A stretch of DNA of 7,648 bases from assembly GCA_002474415.1 (NCBI GenBank), contig DLQV01000178.1, positions 1-7,648 on the forward strand. Reading direction: 5' to 3'. How positions within the stretch are numbered: the stretch's first letter is position 1; every line of letters starts with the position of its first letter. Below are positions 1-5,365 of this stretch, piece by piece. The notes below the pieces were generated by a model. That model searched no databases and was not told where the DNA came from. It was given only the letters and a program-made list of their open reading frames with translations. This DNA comes from Lachnospiraceae bacterium UBA7598 (GTDB lineage: Bacteria > Bacillota > Clostridia > Lachnospirales > Lachnospiraceae). The position numbers were made by a program, and so were the translations under genes.

Positions 1-204
1 CAGTTCTTTGGCAATCTGCACGGCATGGGGAGAATACGTCATCGTCTTTGCATAATCAAAATCCGCACTTGTATGGATCACACGCTTTGTCACCGGCTCC
101 TGTTCCGGCGGAAGCACGATGCCACGCTCCTTTAGTTCTTCCCCTATGATGGCAAAACTTCGTTTTTCAATCTCTCCCGGAAGAACATATTCAATGTTTT
201 CCAT
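1..204 (-). CDS. cbiC: Cobalt-precorrin-8 methylmutase, N-terminal part (runs off window)
   Basis: This is the first 68 codons of CbiC/CobH, the enzyme that moves the C-11 methyl group to C-12 of (cobalt-)precorrin-8 to give cobyrinate/hydrogenobyrinate in corrin ring synthesis; it is cytosolic. The recognisable block is RVIHTSADFDYAK at residues 41-53, followed by MTYSPHAV. His44 matches the conserved active-site histidine of the family (from knowledge of CobH structures). The ATG at 204 lies inside the last codons of cobD, a 14-nt overlap, with an AAAGGGG ribosome binding site at 217-223 about 12 nt upstream. This points to translational coupling with cobD. The frame stays open to base 1, so the gene is cut by the window edge, not visibly broken. 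Further corrin genes probably follow outside the window. Confidence 0.9.
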   Translation of the reverse strand, partial: MENIEYVLPGEIEKRSFAIIGEELKERGIVLPPEQEPVTKRVIHTSADFDYAKTMTYSPHAVQIAKEL

Positions 205-1297
205 AACGTTTTTCTTCCCCTTTCCTCTTTATATCCAGCAATGCCTCGATCAGTTGTACATTTTCCGGATGGCTCTTTACGGCAATTCTGTAAAAGTCCT
301 GTCCCAGTCCTGTATAGTTTGCGCAGTTTCGGATCAGAATTCCTCTTTCCAGCAAAAATCTGTACAGTGGAATTTGTGTTTTCAGCAGCAAAAAATCAGC
401 TTCCGAAGGGAAAATCATCATCTGATTTCCAAATATTTTTGTTAATTCGTGTTTTAAAAAGTCTTTTTCTTTTTGAATCAGCTCAATCGTATCCATCAGA
501 TACTTTCTACGATTCCAACCGGGAATCGAATCATCCAGAATGTCCATTCCGATCTGCTGAGCAATCACAGATACATTCCACTCCGGCAGCTGATGCGCAA
601 TTTTTTCACAGATTTCTTTCTGCGCCAGCAGATACCCCAGCCGGATTCCCGGAATCGCATAGATTTTTGTATATGCACGCACCACAATCAGATGCGGATA
701 TTTCCGGATCCAGGAAGCATATCCTTCCGTCCCCGTAAATGCAATGAAACATTCGTCCAGCACCACAGTGATGCGTCTCTTTTCACACACGTCAAGAAGC
801 GTCTCCAAAAGAGACGCTTCCATTTTGTTTCCCACCGGATTCGCTGGGTTCGCCAAAAATAATAAACCAATTCCATCCGGCTGCCTGCACAATGACTCCA
901 TCTGTGCCATATCCATGGCAAAATTATTTTCTTCCCGCAACGGGATACTGCATACCTCGGCTCCCACTGTCTGAGCTGCCCAGGCATATCCCGAAAAAGA
1001 AGGAGCCGGAATGCCCACCCGCTTCGGGCGCAGTGCATGCACAATCGCAACAAATAATTCGGATGCTCCGTTGCCACACACTACTTCTTCTGCTGAAAAG
1101 CCATAAAGTGCTGCAATCCGTTCCCGCAACAACACATTGTCATACTGTGGATAACGGTTGCTGTGAACAGCCGCTTCCGCCATCCGTTTCTGCAATATCT
1201 CCGGCAGCGGCAGCGGATTGGTATTTACAGAAAAATCATATGTGATCTGATTTTGATAAATATCTCCACCGTGTGCGGCCAGAGGCTTTTGTGTCAT
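191..1297 (-). CDS. cobD: L-threonine-O-3-phosphate decarboxylase (class I/II aminotransferase fold)
   Basis: 368 aa, a normal length for CobD, the PLP enzyme that decarboxylates L-threonine phosphate to (R)-1-amino-2-propanol phosphate, the linker of the cobalamin nucleotide loop. Visible landmarks are the N-terminal HGGD (9-12), DFSVNTNP (21-28), GNGASE (75-80), NPANPVG (150-156), the PLP-contacting Asp in DECF (181-184), the expected PLP Schiff-base Lys211 in RAYTKIYAIPGIRLGY (207-222) with Arg219, and the C-terminal RNCANYTGL...FYRIAV (323-340). The C-terminal block and HGGD set CobD apart from the related HisC transaminases. The start is chosen because AGGAG (1308-1312) lies 10 nt upstream and HGGD begins at the usual distance. 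It overlaps cbiC by 14 nt, so the two are likely one transcript. A HisC-like transaminase is the alternative but is unlikely next to cbiC. Confidence 0.9.
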   Translation of the reverse strand: MTQKPLAAHGGDIYQNQITYDFSVNTNPLPLPEILQKRMAEAAVHSNRYPQYDNVLLRERIAALYGFSAEEVVCGNGASELFVAIVHALRPKRVGIPAPSFSGYAWAAQTVGAEVCSIPLREENNFAMDMAQMESLCRQPDGIGLLFLANPANPVGNKMEASLLETLLDVCEKRRITVVLDECFIAFTGTEGYASWIRKYPHLIVVRAYTKIYAIPGIRLGYLLAQKEICEKIAHQLPEWNVSVIAQQIGMDILDDSIPGWNRRKYLMDTIELIQKEKDFLKHELTKIFGNQMMIFPSEADFLLLKTQIPLYRFLLERGILIRNCANYTGLGQDFYRIAVKSHPENVQLIEALLDIKRKGEEKRYGKH

Positions 1298-1354
1298 GCT
1301 GCGTGTTCTCCTTCTTTCATGTTTTCCCGTATCTGCATTACTGCTTTACTTCAT

Positions 1355-1383
1355 ATTTTACTACAGGAATTCTTTGATTCCAA
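1355..1383 (-). promoter_or_regulatory. Candidate promoter for cobD-cbiC
   Basis: Read on the minus strand: a -35-like TTGGAA (1378-1383), a 17-nt spacer and a -10-like TAAAAT (1355-1360), in the 108-nt gap between the flavoprotein gene and cobD. The -35 matches 4 of 6 consensus bases and the -10 matches 5 of 6. A short inverted repeat (GGAAT-N6-ATTCC) overlaps the -35. No terminator separates cobD from the gene before it, so read-through is also possible. The gap is too short for, and shows no sign of, a cobalamin riboswitch. Confidence 0.4.
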
Positions 1384-1405
1384 GGAAAAATCACACAAAC
1401 CATTT

Positions 1406-2494
1406 TTACTGTAAAACTCCCATCAGCTCCTGCATCAGATGATGTACCGTAGTGATCTCGTGAATCCGTCCCGTATTCGCCCCACAGAATACCAGGCCGT
1501 TTTCCACATCCCCACGCACGGCATCGATCAACGCTTTCGTAATACAGTAAGGAACTTTCTGCGGACTGCATTTTTCCAGACAGTTGTAACATTTACTGAT
1601 TGGCAACTTTGCGCGCTTTACACGATCGATAAACTTATTGCGCAATGCACGTCCCGGCATACCGACCGGGCTTTGGATAATCTCGATATTTTCCTCACTG
1701 GCGTGAATATACGCCTCCTTGTATGCTTCCGATGCATCACATTCTTCGGTTGCAACAAAGCGGCTGGCAATCTGCACACCATCCGCGCCGAGATCCAGCG
1801 CATGCGAAATATCTTTCTGATCAAATATCCCGCCGGCCACAATGACCGGAATATTTTTCTGATAGCGCTGTTCGTATTCCTTTTTGCAGTCGATAATCTG
1901 CCGGATCTCTCCGTCAAAATTAATAGCATCCATATGTGCCAGCTGTTCATTGGAAAACCCCAGATGCCCGCCGGCCTTCGGTCCCTCCACTACAATAAAG
2001 TCCGCCGTGCGGTCATAGCGGTGCGCCCACATCTTCAATATCAGCTGGGCTGCACGCTTCGAGGATACAATCGGAGCAATCTTTGTCCGGCAGGTTTTAC
2101 TGACAAGCTCCGGCAGATTCATGGGAAGCCCGGCTCCACTGATAATCACATCTGCCCCTGCCGCAACTGCTGCCCTGACATGCTCTTTGTAATGCTTTAA
2201 TGCAACCATAATATTGACACCCACAAGTCCGTTTCCACAGGCGAGCTCCTTTGCTTTCCGGATATGTTTTTTGATGGCTTTTAAGTTACAGCCTGCCTGA
2301 TCATTCTCGAAGCCTTCTTCATCGTAGCCGATCTGCGCAGTAGAAATGATACCGACACCGCCCTCCTTTGCCACAGCTCCCGCCAGATGACTTCTGCTGA
2401 TTCCTACACCCATGCCACCCTGGATAATCGGAATTTTTGCAATCAGATCCCCGATCTGCAGTTGTTTCAACTTTGATGTATATGTGCTTATCAT
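1406..2494 (-). CDS. Nitronate monooxygenase / enoyl-ACP reductase II (FabK)-like flavoprotein
   Basis: 362 aa from the chosen start. This is a TIM-barrel FMN protein of the 2-nitropropane dioxygenase family, which includes nitronate monooxygenases and the enoyl-ACP reductase FabK. Visible motifs are IIQGGMGVGIS at the N-terminus (23-33), GVNIMVAL (92-99), VIISGAGLP (117-124), EGPKAGGHLGF (170-180) with His177 in the position of the family's catalytic histidine, and the phosphate-binding VIVAGGIF (217-224) and GADGVQIASRF (236-246). The C-terminus carries four cysteines (302, 305, 309, 317) not typical of characterised FabK, as far as I recall. The ATG at 2494 is preferred over the ATG at 2509 because GGAGG (2503-2507) lies 8 nt before it, whereas the upstream ATG has no ribosome binding site. 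It has its own promoter and operator. The exact substrate cannot be read from sequence. Nitroalkane detoxification and a fatty-acid role are both possible. Confidence 0.85.
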   Translation of the reverse strand: MISTYTSKLKQLQIGDLIAKIPIIQGGMGVGISRSHLAGAVAKEGGVGIISTAQIGYDEEGFENDQAGCNLKAIKKHIRKAKELACGNGLVGVNIMVALKHYKEHVRAAVAAGADVIISGAGLPMNLPELVSKTCRTKIAPIVSSKRAAQLILKMWAHRYDRTADFIVVEGPKAGGHLGFSNEQLAHMDAINFDGEIRQIIDCKKEYEQRYQKNIPVIVAGGIFDQKDISHALDLGADGVQIASRFVATEECDASEAYKEAYIHASEENIEIIQSPVGMPGRALRNKFIDRVKRAKLPISKCYNCLEKCSPQKVPYCITKALIDAVRGDVENGLVFCGANTGRIHEITTVHHLMQELMGVLQ

Positions 2495-2500
2495 GCACGT

Positions 2501-2507
2501 TTCCTCC
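2501..2507 (-). promoter_or_regulatory. Ribosome binding site deciding the flavoprotein start
   Basis: GGAGGAA lies inside what would be codons 2-3 of a longer reading frame starting at 2509. Its 8-nt spacing to the ATG at 2494 is ideal, and the sequence before 2509 is AT-rich with no Shine-Dalgarno. The protein therefore most likely starts MISTYTS. Confidence 0.75.
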
Positions 2508-2514
2508 ATATTTC

Positions 2515-2541
2515 AAAATTGTTTGACTATCAAACAATTTT
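2515..2541. promoter_or_regulatory. Perfect 12-3-12 palindromic operator
   Basis: The arm AAAATTGTTTGA (2515-2526) is followed by three bases and then its exact reverse complement (2530-2541). It starts one base after the -10 element, so a bound protein would cover the transcription start and block the promoter. The core TTTGA-N3-TCAAA resembles, from memory, boxes bound by FabT-like MarR regulators at Firmicute fatty-acid synthesis genes. That would fit a FabK-like gene, but the regulator's identity is inference. The regulator gene is not in the window. Confidence 0.7.
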
Positions 2542-2542
2542 C

Positions 2543-2571
2543 AGTATATTGCAATGTAGTTTCTTTGTCAA
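2543..2571 (-). promoter_or_regulatory. Strong housekeeping promoter of the flavoprotein gene
   Basis: On the minus strand: TTGACA (2566-2571, perfect -35), a 17-nt spacer, and TATACT (2543-2548, 5 of 6 to the -10 consensus). The start site would fall near 2535, inside the palindrome. The transcript would have a leader of about 40 nt. This is the best promoter match in the window. Confidence 0.8.
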
Positions 2572-2640
2572 CATCTATTTGTATTCATTTCTTTTACACA
2601 TAGTTTTCATTACTATATTTATACAAGAGTTTATTTACAA

Positions 2641-2815
2641 ATGTTTTTCTCCAAATAAGTTAGACTTTTTTACATAGATTAAGTGCCCTTTTTTTCTTAG
2701 AAGTAATTATTAAAATATTCACAATTTCATGGGATTTTTTATAAGATATGCATTTATTTACTATTTTTAGAATTTATAACAAAAATGGAACCTGTTGAAA
2801 AATCAGATTCCATTT
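2641..2815. repeat. Direct repeat, copy A (orphan leader)
   Basis: Aligns with 6696-6890 in the same orientation. From 2696 to 2815 identity is about 85-90% by eye, with shared runs such as ATGGGATTTTTTATAAGAT and GAAAAATCAGATTCCATTT. The rest (2641-2695) is weaker but still follows copy B through TAAGTT.GACTT to the ribosome binding site. On the minus strand the order is terminator hairpin, AT-rich block, degenerate GGAG. Where copy B has the ATG of a binding-protein gene, copy A reads TTG then TAA, and no gene follows. Together with 2572-2640 (AT-rich, nothing recognised) it fills the gap between the Rpn remnant and the flavoprotein promoter. Confidence 0.8.
2781..2814 (-). terminator. Rho-independent terminator after the Rpn remnant (within repeat A)
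   Basis: An 11-bp stem (AATGGAATCTG pairing with CAGGTTCCATT, one G-U pair, minus strand) is followed by a run of T. The second arm on the plus strand is also followed by five T, so it may work in both directions. It lies about 15 nt after the stop codon at 2830. Confidence 0.75.
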
Positions 2816-2829
2816 TTATGATCTGCAAT

Positions 2830-3342
2830 TTACTTACAGATAAGCTGTGCAAACTCGATTGTCTTCTGATCTACACCACGCGCAAGAAGCTGCTCTGGGG
2901 ACTCTCCGCCATTCAGGCGGTTTACAGTATCTACTAATAGTAACTGACCTTCTTTCAGGCCCTCTTTCAGGCCTTCTTCCTTCCCTTCTTTCAGACCTTC
3001 TGTCCATCCCTCTGCCCATCCGGCATTTTTTAACCGCTCCGCTACATCACACATACTATGCACCTCCTCATGCTTTCCCTTTCCGGTCAGAATTTTTTCA
3101 TATGAAGAATCCCCCGTCATAACAGATAATAATTTCAGTACTTCATCCACATGCCGGATCTGTGTCTCATCATCCGGAACATAATTTTTATTCTTACGTT
3201 TGTTTGCAAAAAAATTTGCTACAATTTTAAAATCACTCTGAAATCGGTTGATTTCTTCTTCGGTTAGCCATGCGATTTCAAATACATGAATTTTAAAATC
3301 ATTCACATATTCCTCTAACCCCTCCGGAATTTGTATGCGCAA
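2830..3342 (-). pseudogene. Rpn-family recombination-promoting nuclease / putative transposase, 5'-truncated
   Basis: A 170-codon open frame matching the C-terminal part of Rpn-type (PD-(D/E)XK, 'putative transposase') proteins common in Lachnospiraceae. The family-like block is FEIAWLTEEEINRFQSDF (21-38) with KIVANFFANKRKNKNY (39-54), then HVDEVLKLLSVMTGD (64-78), SMCDVAERL (96-104), and a run of EGxx four-residue repeats (111-133). Full-length relatives are about 300 aa, and the N-terminal nuclease domain with its acidic/lysine catalytic residues is missing. The frame can only start at a TTG (3342) with no properly spaced ribosome binding site, and an in-frame TAA lies 9 nt upstream of that TTG. 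A good promoter survives upstream, so the 5' coding part was probably lost by internal deletion. A very short expressed protein is possible but it could not be a nuclease. The family call is from pattern memory. Confidence 0.7.
2944..3012 (-). repeat. 12-nt tandem repeat encoding EG-x-x units
   Basis: Nearly six imperfect copies of a 12-nt unit of the form GAAGGCCTGAAA encode EGWT, EGLK, EGKE, EGLK, EGLK, EGQ. Such EG repeats are usual in the C-terminal linker of Rpn-family proteins and are prone to change in copy number. Confidence 0.8.
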
Positions 3343-3382
3343 ATAAAATTAAGAGTCGCCTTCCTGCTATATGGTCACTTTT

Positions 3383-3412
3383 ATTATAGCATGCGAAAGC
3401 AATTACAATCAA
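3383..3412 (-). promoter_or_regulatory. Promoter upstream of the Rpn remnant
   Basis: On the minus strand: TTGATT (3407-3412), an 18-nt spacer and a perfect TATAAT (3383-3388) preceded by TGC, an extended -10. Some 18 nt further on is AGGAAGG (3359-3365), a ribosome-binding-site-like sequence about 16 nt before the TTG at 3342, too far to serve it. It probably served the original start codon, now deleted. Confidence 0.65.
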
Positions 3413-3443
3413 TTTTAAATTTGCAGGTTACATTTGGAAATTT

Positions 3444-3458
3444 TGAGGGAAACCCTCA
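3444..3458. other. Short perfect hairpin of unknown role
   Basis: TGAGGG-AAA-CCCTCA, six base pairs with a three-base loop, in the gene-free stretch 3413-3606. There is no T-run on either side, so I do not call it a terminator. A second perfect hairpin (TTCCTGCT, 7-nt loop, AGCAGGAA; 3518-3540) lies between it and the operon terminator. Confidence 0.4.
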
Positions 3459-3537
3459 TGATTTATTTCTCGTGTTGTGATAACAGGAGAAATCTATGGC
3501 TTTAAGGGTATCGGATTTTCCTGCTGATGTCAAGCAG

Positions 3538-3591
3538 GAATAATAAAAACCGTGGGTTTCCGATTTCACTGAAATCCTGAAAACCCACGGT
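3538..3591 (-). terminator. Terminator of the sugar-transporter operon
   Basis: On the minus strand, 15 nt after the last permease stop: ACCGTGGGTTT pairs exactly with AAACCCACGGT, and an inner stem GATTTC-AGT-GAAATC sits on top, giving a long, slightly bulged hairpin (3549-3591). It is followed by TTTTTATTATT. This is a typical intrinsic terminator with a compound stem. Confidence 0.9.
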
Positions 3592-3606
3592 ATCTGGCAT
3601 GTCGTC

Positions 3607-4416
3607 TTATCCTTTGACAGCCCCCACAATTCCGTTTGCAAAACTTTTCTGCAGAACAAGGAAGAGGATGCCCGTCGGAAGAGAACAGATGAGTACTCCG
3701 AGCATAAGCACACCGTAATCGATGCTGTAGCCGCTGGAGAGGTTTGCAACCAGCATCGGCATGGTCTGGGAGGAATCATCCATCATAATAACCTTTGGCC
3801 ATAAGTAATTGTTCCACGCGTTCATAAACGTCACAGTCATCGCTGCTGCATAGGTAGACTTCATGGTTGGCATAAAGATCTTAAAGAAAATCTGAAGCTC
3901 TCCAAGTCCATCAATTCTTGCCGCTTCTATAATCTCTGTCGGGAAAGAGCGTGCACTCTGCCGGAACATCATAATCAGAAACGGTGTGGACAGCGTCGGC
4001 AGTACATAAGCGATCCATGTACTCTGCAGATGCAGTCCGGTAAACATTTTAAACAGCGGAATGAGTGTCGCTGCAAACGGAACCATCATTGCAAGAAGCA
4101 AAACAGACATCAAAACGTCTTTTGCCTTGTCATGGTAAATTTCAAATGCATATCCTGCAATGGAACAGATCAGTAGGGAAAGCACACTTAAAATTACCGA
4201 ATAAAACATAGAATTGGAAAATGCCCTGCCAATCTGCTGACGTGCCAGAAGGTTTGTCAGATTGCTGGTCAGATTGGCCCCAATTGTTAATTTGCCACCG
4301 AGAATATCGGTACTGTTATTCGTTGCTGCTGCAATCATCCAATATAACGGAAATACCGAGATGAGGGATGCCAGAATCAGAACAATATACACCGCTGCAT
4401 TTTTTACTTTTCTCAT
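3607..4416 (-). CDS. Carbohydrate ABC transporter permease, MalG type
   Basis: 269 aa, a usual length for the second permease of CUT1 sugar importers; integral membrane protein. It shows an N-terminal membrane segment (about 8-30, VYIVLILASLISVFPLYWMI), more hydrophobic spans at about 71-90, 102-122, 133-151, 189-207 and 235-256, and the cytoplasmic EAA loop EAARIDGLGELQIFFKIFMP (164-183) that docks on the ATPase. The C-terminal QKSFANGIVGAVKG is typical of the MalG/LacG group. Its ATG overlaps the stop of the preceding permease as ATGA, with a GGTGAT-type ribosome binding site just upstream, so translation is likely coupled. It is the last gene of the operon, followed directly by a strong terminator. 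No ATPase gene is adjacent. The sugar cannot be deduced. Confidence 0.93.
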   Translation of the reverse strand: MRKVKNAAVYIVLILASLISVFPLYWMIAAATNNSTDILGGKLTIGANLTSNLTNLLARQQIGRAFSNSMFYSVILSVLSLLICSIAGYAFEIYHDKAKDVLMSVLLLAMMVPFAATLIPLFKMFTGLHLQSTWIAYVLPTLSTPFLIMMFRQSARSFPTEIIEAARIDGLGELQIFFKIFMPTMKSTYAAAMTVTFMNAWNNYLWPKVIMMDDSSQTMPMLVANLSSGYSIDYGVLMLGVLICSLPTGILFLVLQKSFANGIVGAVKG

Positions 4417-5294
4417 CTCTTATCACCTACTTTCATCTGAATAAAGGACAGGATCGCTACCAGAATAAAAATCACATAGGACATTGCTGCCGCATATCCG
4501 AACTGGGAATTATACTCAAAGGATGTCTTGAAAATATAGTGGGACATCGTAAGTGTTGAGTTCGCAGGTCCGCCGCCTGTCAGGTTTACAGATTCATCAA
4601 ACAGCTGCAAGGTTCCATTGATGGACATGATCGTTGTCAGAAGAATTGTCGGCCGAAGCAGTGGCAGTGTAATGTGGAAAAATGTTTTCACGGGTCCTGC
4701 TCCGTCAATGGTTGCTGCCTCATACAGGGAACCGTCAATATTCTGTAACCCGGCCAGATAAAATACCATATTATACCCGGTCCATCTCCAGATCAGCGCA
4801 ATAATCAAAATAACTTTTGCTGTACCTGTCTGTCCCAGCCAGTTGATACGGGAATGAATCAGGCCCAGATGTAACAGCACCGTGTTGACATATCCATCGT
4901 ATGCAAATAATGTCTTAAAGATAATGGAGTAGGAAACCAGCGCGGTACAGCATGGCAAAAAGATTGCGGTACGGAACAGTCCCTTACATTTTAAATGCGG
5001 CTTATTCAAAAGCACGGCAAGTAAAATTGCAAGAATCAGCATTACCGGCACCTGAATAATCAGATACACAAAGTTGTTGACCATTGCAGTTTTAAACACA
5101 CCGTCTCCCAACAGACGCTTATAATTGCTCAGTCCCGACCAGACCAGATTGTTGCCGATTCCACTCTTAAAGGAGAGGATAAACGCCTGGATCATCGGGT
5201 AAAAACTCATCGCAAAGATCAGTATGGTAGCCGGAAGCAAAAATGCCCAGCCGGTCATATTTCTTCTTTTCGTCCCCGTAAATTTCTGTTTCAT
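4413..5294 (-). CDS. Carbohydrate ABC transporter permease, MalF type
   Basis: 293 aa, the usual size of CUT1 MalF-like permeases lacking the long periplasmic loop of enteric MalF. The N-terminus is charged (KFTGTKRRN) and leads into a first membrane segment (about 14-42, with FLLPATILIFAMSFYPMIQAF). Further spans are at about 72-96, 108-128, 160-182, 211-227 and 265-286. The EAA loop is YEAATIDGAGPVKTFFHITLP (191-211), the ATPase contact. LTGGGPANST (238-247) is a typical motif before the last span. AAAGGA lies 8 nt before the ATG. It follows the binding-protein gene after a 71-nt gap holding a strong hairpin, and overlaps the next permease by 4 nt. With that permease it would form the membrane pore of a sugar importer. 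Substrate unknown. Confidence 0.93.
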   Translation of the reverse strand: MKQKFTGTKRRNMTGWAFLLPATILIFAMSFYPMIQAFILSFKSGIGNNLVWSGLSNYKRLLGDGVFKTAMVNNFVYLIIQVPVMLILAILLAVLLNKPHLKCKGLFRTAIFLPCCTALVSYSIIFKTLFAYDGYVNTVLLHLGLIHSRINWLGQTGTAKVILIIALIWRWTGYNMVFYLAGLQNIDGSLYEAATIDGAGPVKTFFHITLPLLRPTILLTTIMSINGTLQLFDESVNLTGGGPANSTLTMSHYIFKTSFEYNSQFGYAAAMSYVIFILVAILSFIQMKVGDKR

Positions 5295-5323
5295 AAATAG
5301 ATCCTTTCCTGCCTCTTATCCAT

Positions 5324-5353
5324 GATACCGGCCGCGTTTCCACAGCCGGTATC
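5324..5353 (-). other. Intercistronic hairpin with GAAA tetraloop
   Basis: The minus-strand transcript can form a 13-bp stem: GATACCGGCTGTG with CGCGGCCGGTATC, two G-U pairs, closed by a GAAA tetraloop. It begins 12 nt after the binding-protein stop codon. No T-run follows, so it is not an intrinsic terminator. Such hairpins between binding-protein and permease genes commonly protect the upstream mRNA from 3' decay and let the binding protein be made in excess. That role is inferred here. Confidence 0.8.
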
Positions 5354-5365
5354 TTTCAGACATTT

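Noticed and set aside
1294..1320. Eight-codon frame (MKEGEHAA) ending in ATGA overlap with cobD
   Set aside because: It contains the cobD ribosome binding site itself and has only a weak site of its own. It most likely arises by chance.
1439..2200. 253-codon open frame on the plus strand opposite the flavoprotein
   Set aside because: It lies fully within a clearly recognised gene on the other strand, has no ribosome binding site I could support, and its protein resembles no family. It is a shadow frame.
2495..2509. Start codon of the flavoprotein at 2509, adding MEETC
   Set aside because: There is no ribosome binding site before it. GGAGG lies inside these codons at the right distance from the ATG at 2494.
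2641..2815. Insertion sequence or MITE at copy A
   Set aside because: I see no terminal inverted repeats or target-site duplication. The edges fit a gene leader and terminator better.
2944..3012. CRISPR-like short repeats
   Set aside because: The 12-nt units are contiguous, in frame, and encode the EG-repeat linker of the Rpn remnant. There are no spacers.
3508..3536. TTGACA on the minus strand at 3531-3536 as a promoter
   Set aside because: The sequence 17 nt on is TACCCT, a poor -10, and no gene starts soon after it. The match lies in a hairpin arm.
3456..3779. 107-codon minus-strand frame across the permease end and terminator
   Set aside because: It is out of frame with the permease, crosses the strong terminator hairpin, and its sequence looks non-protein-like.
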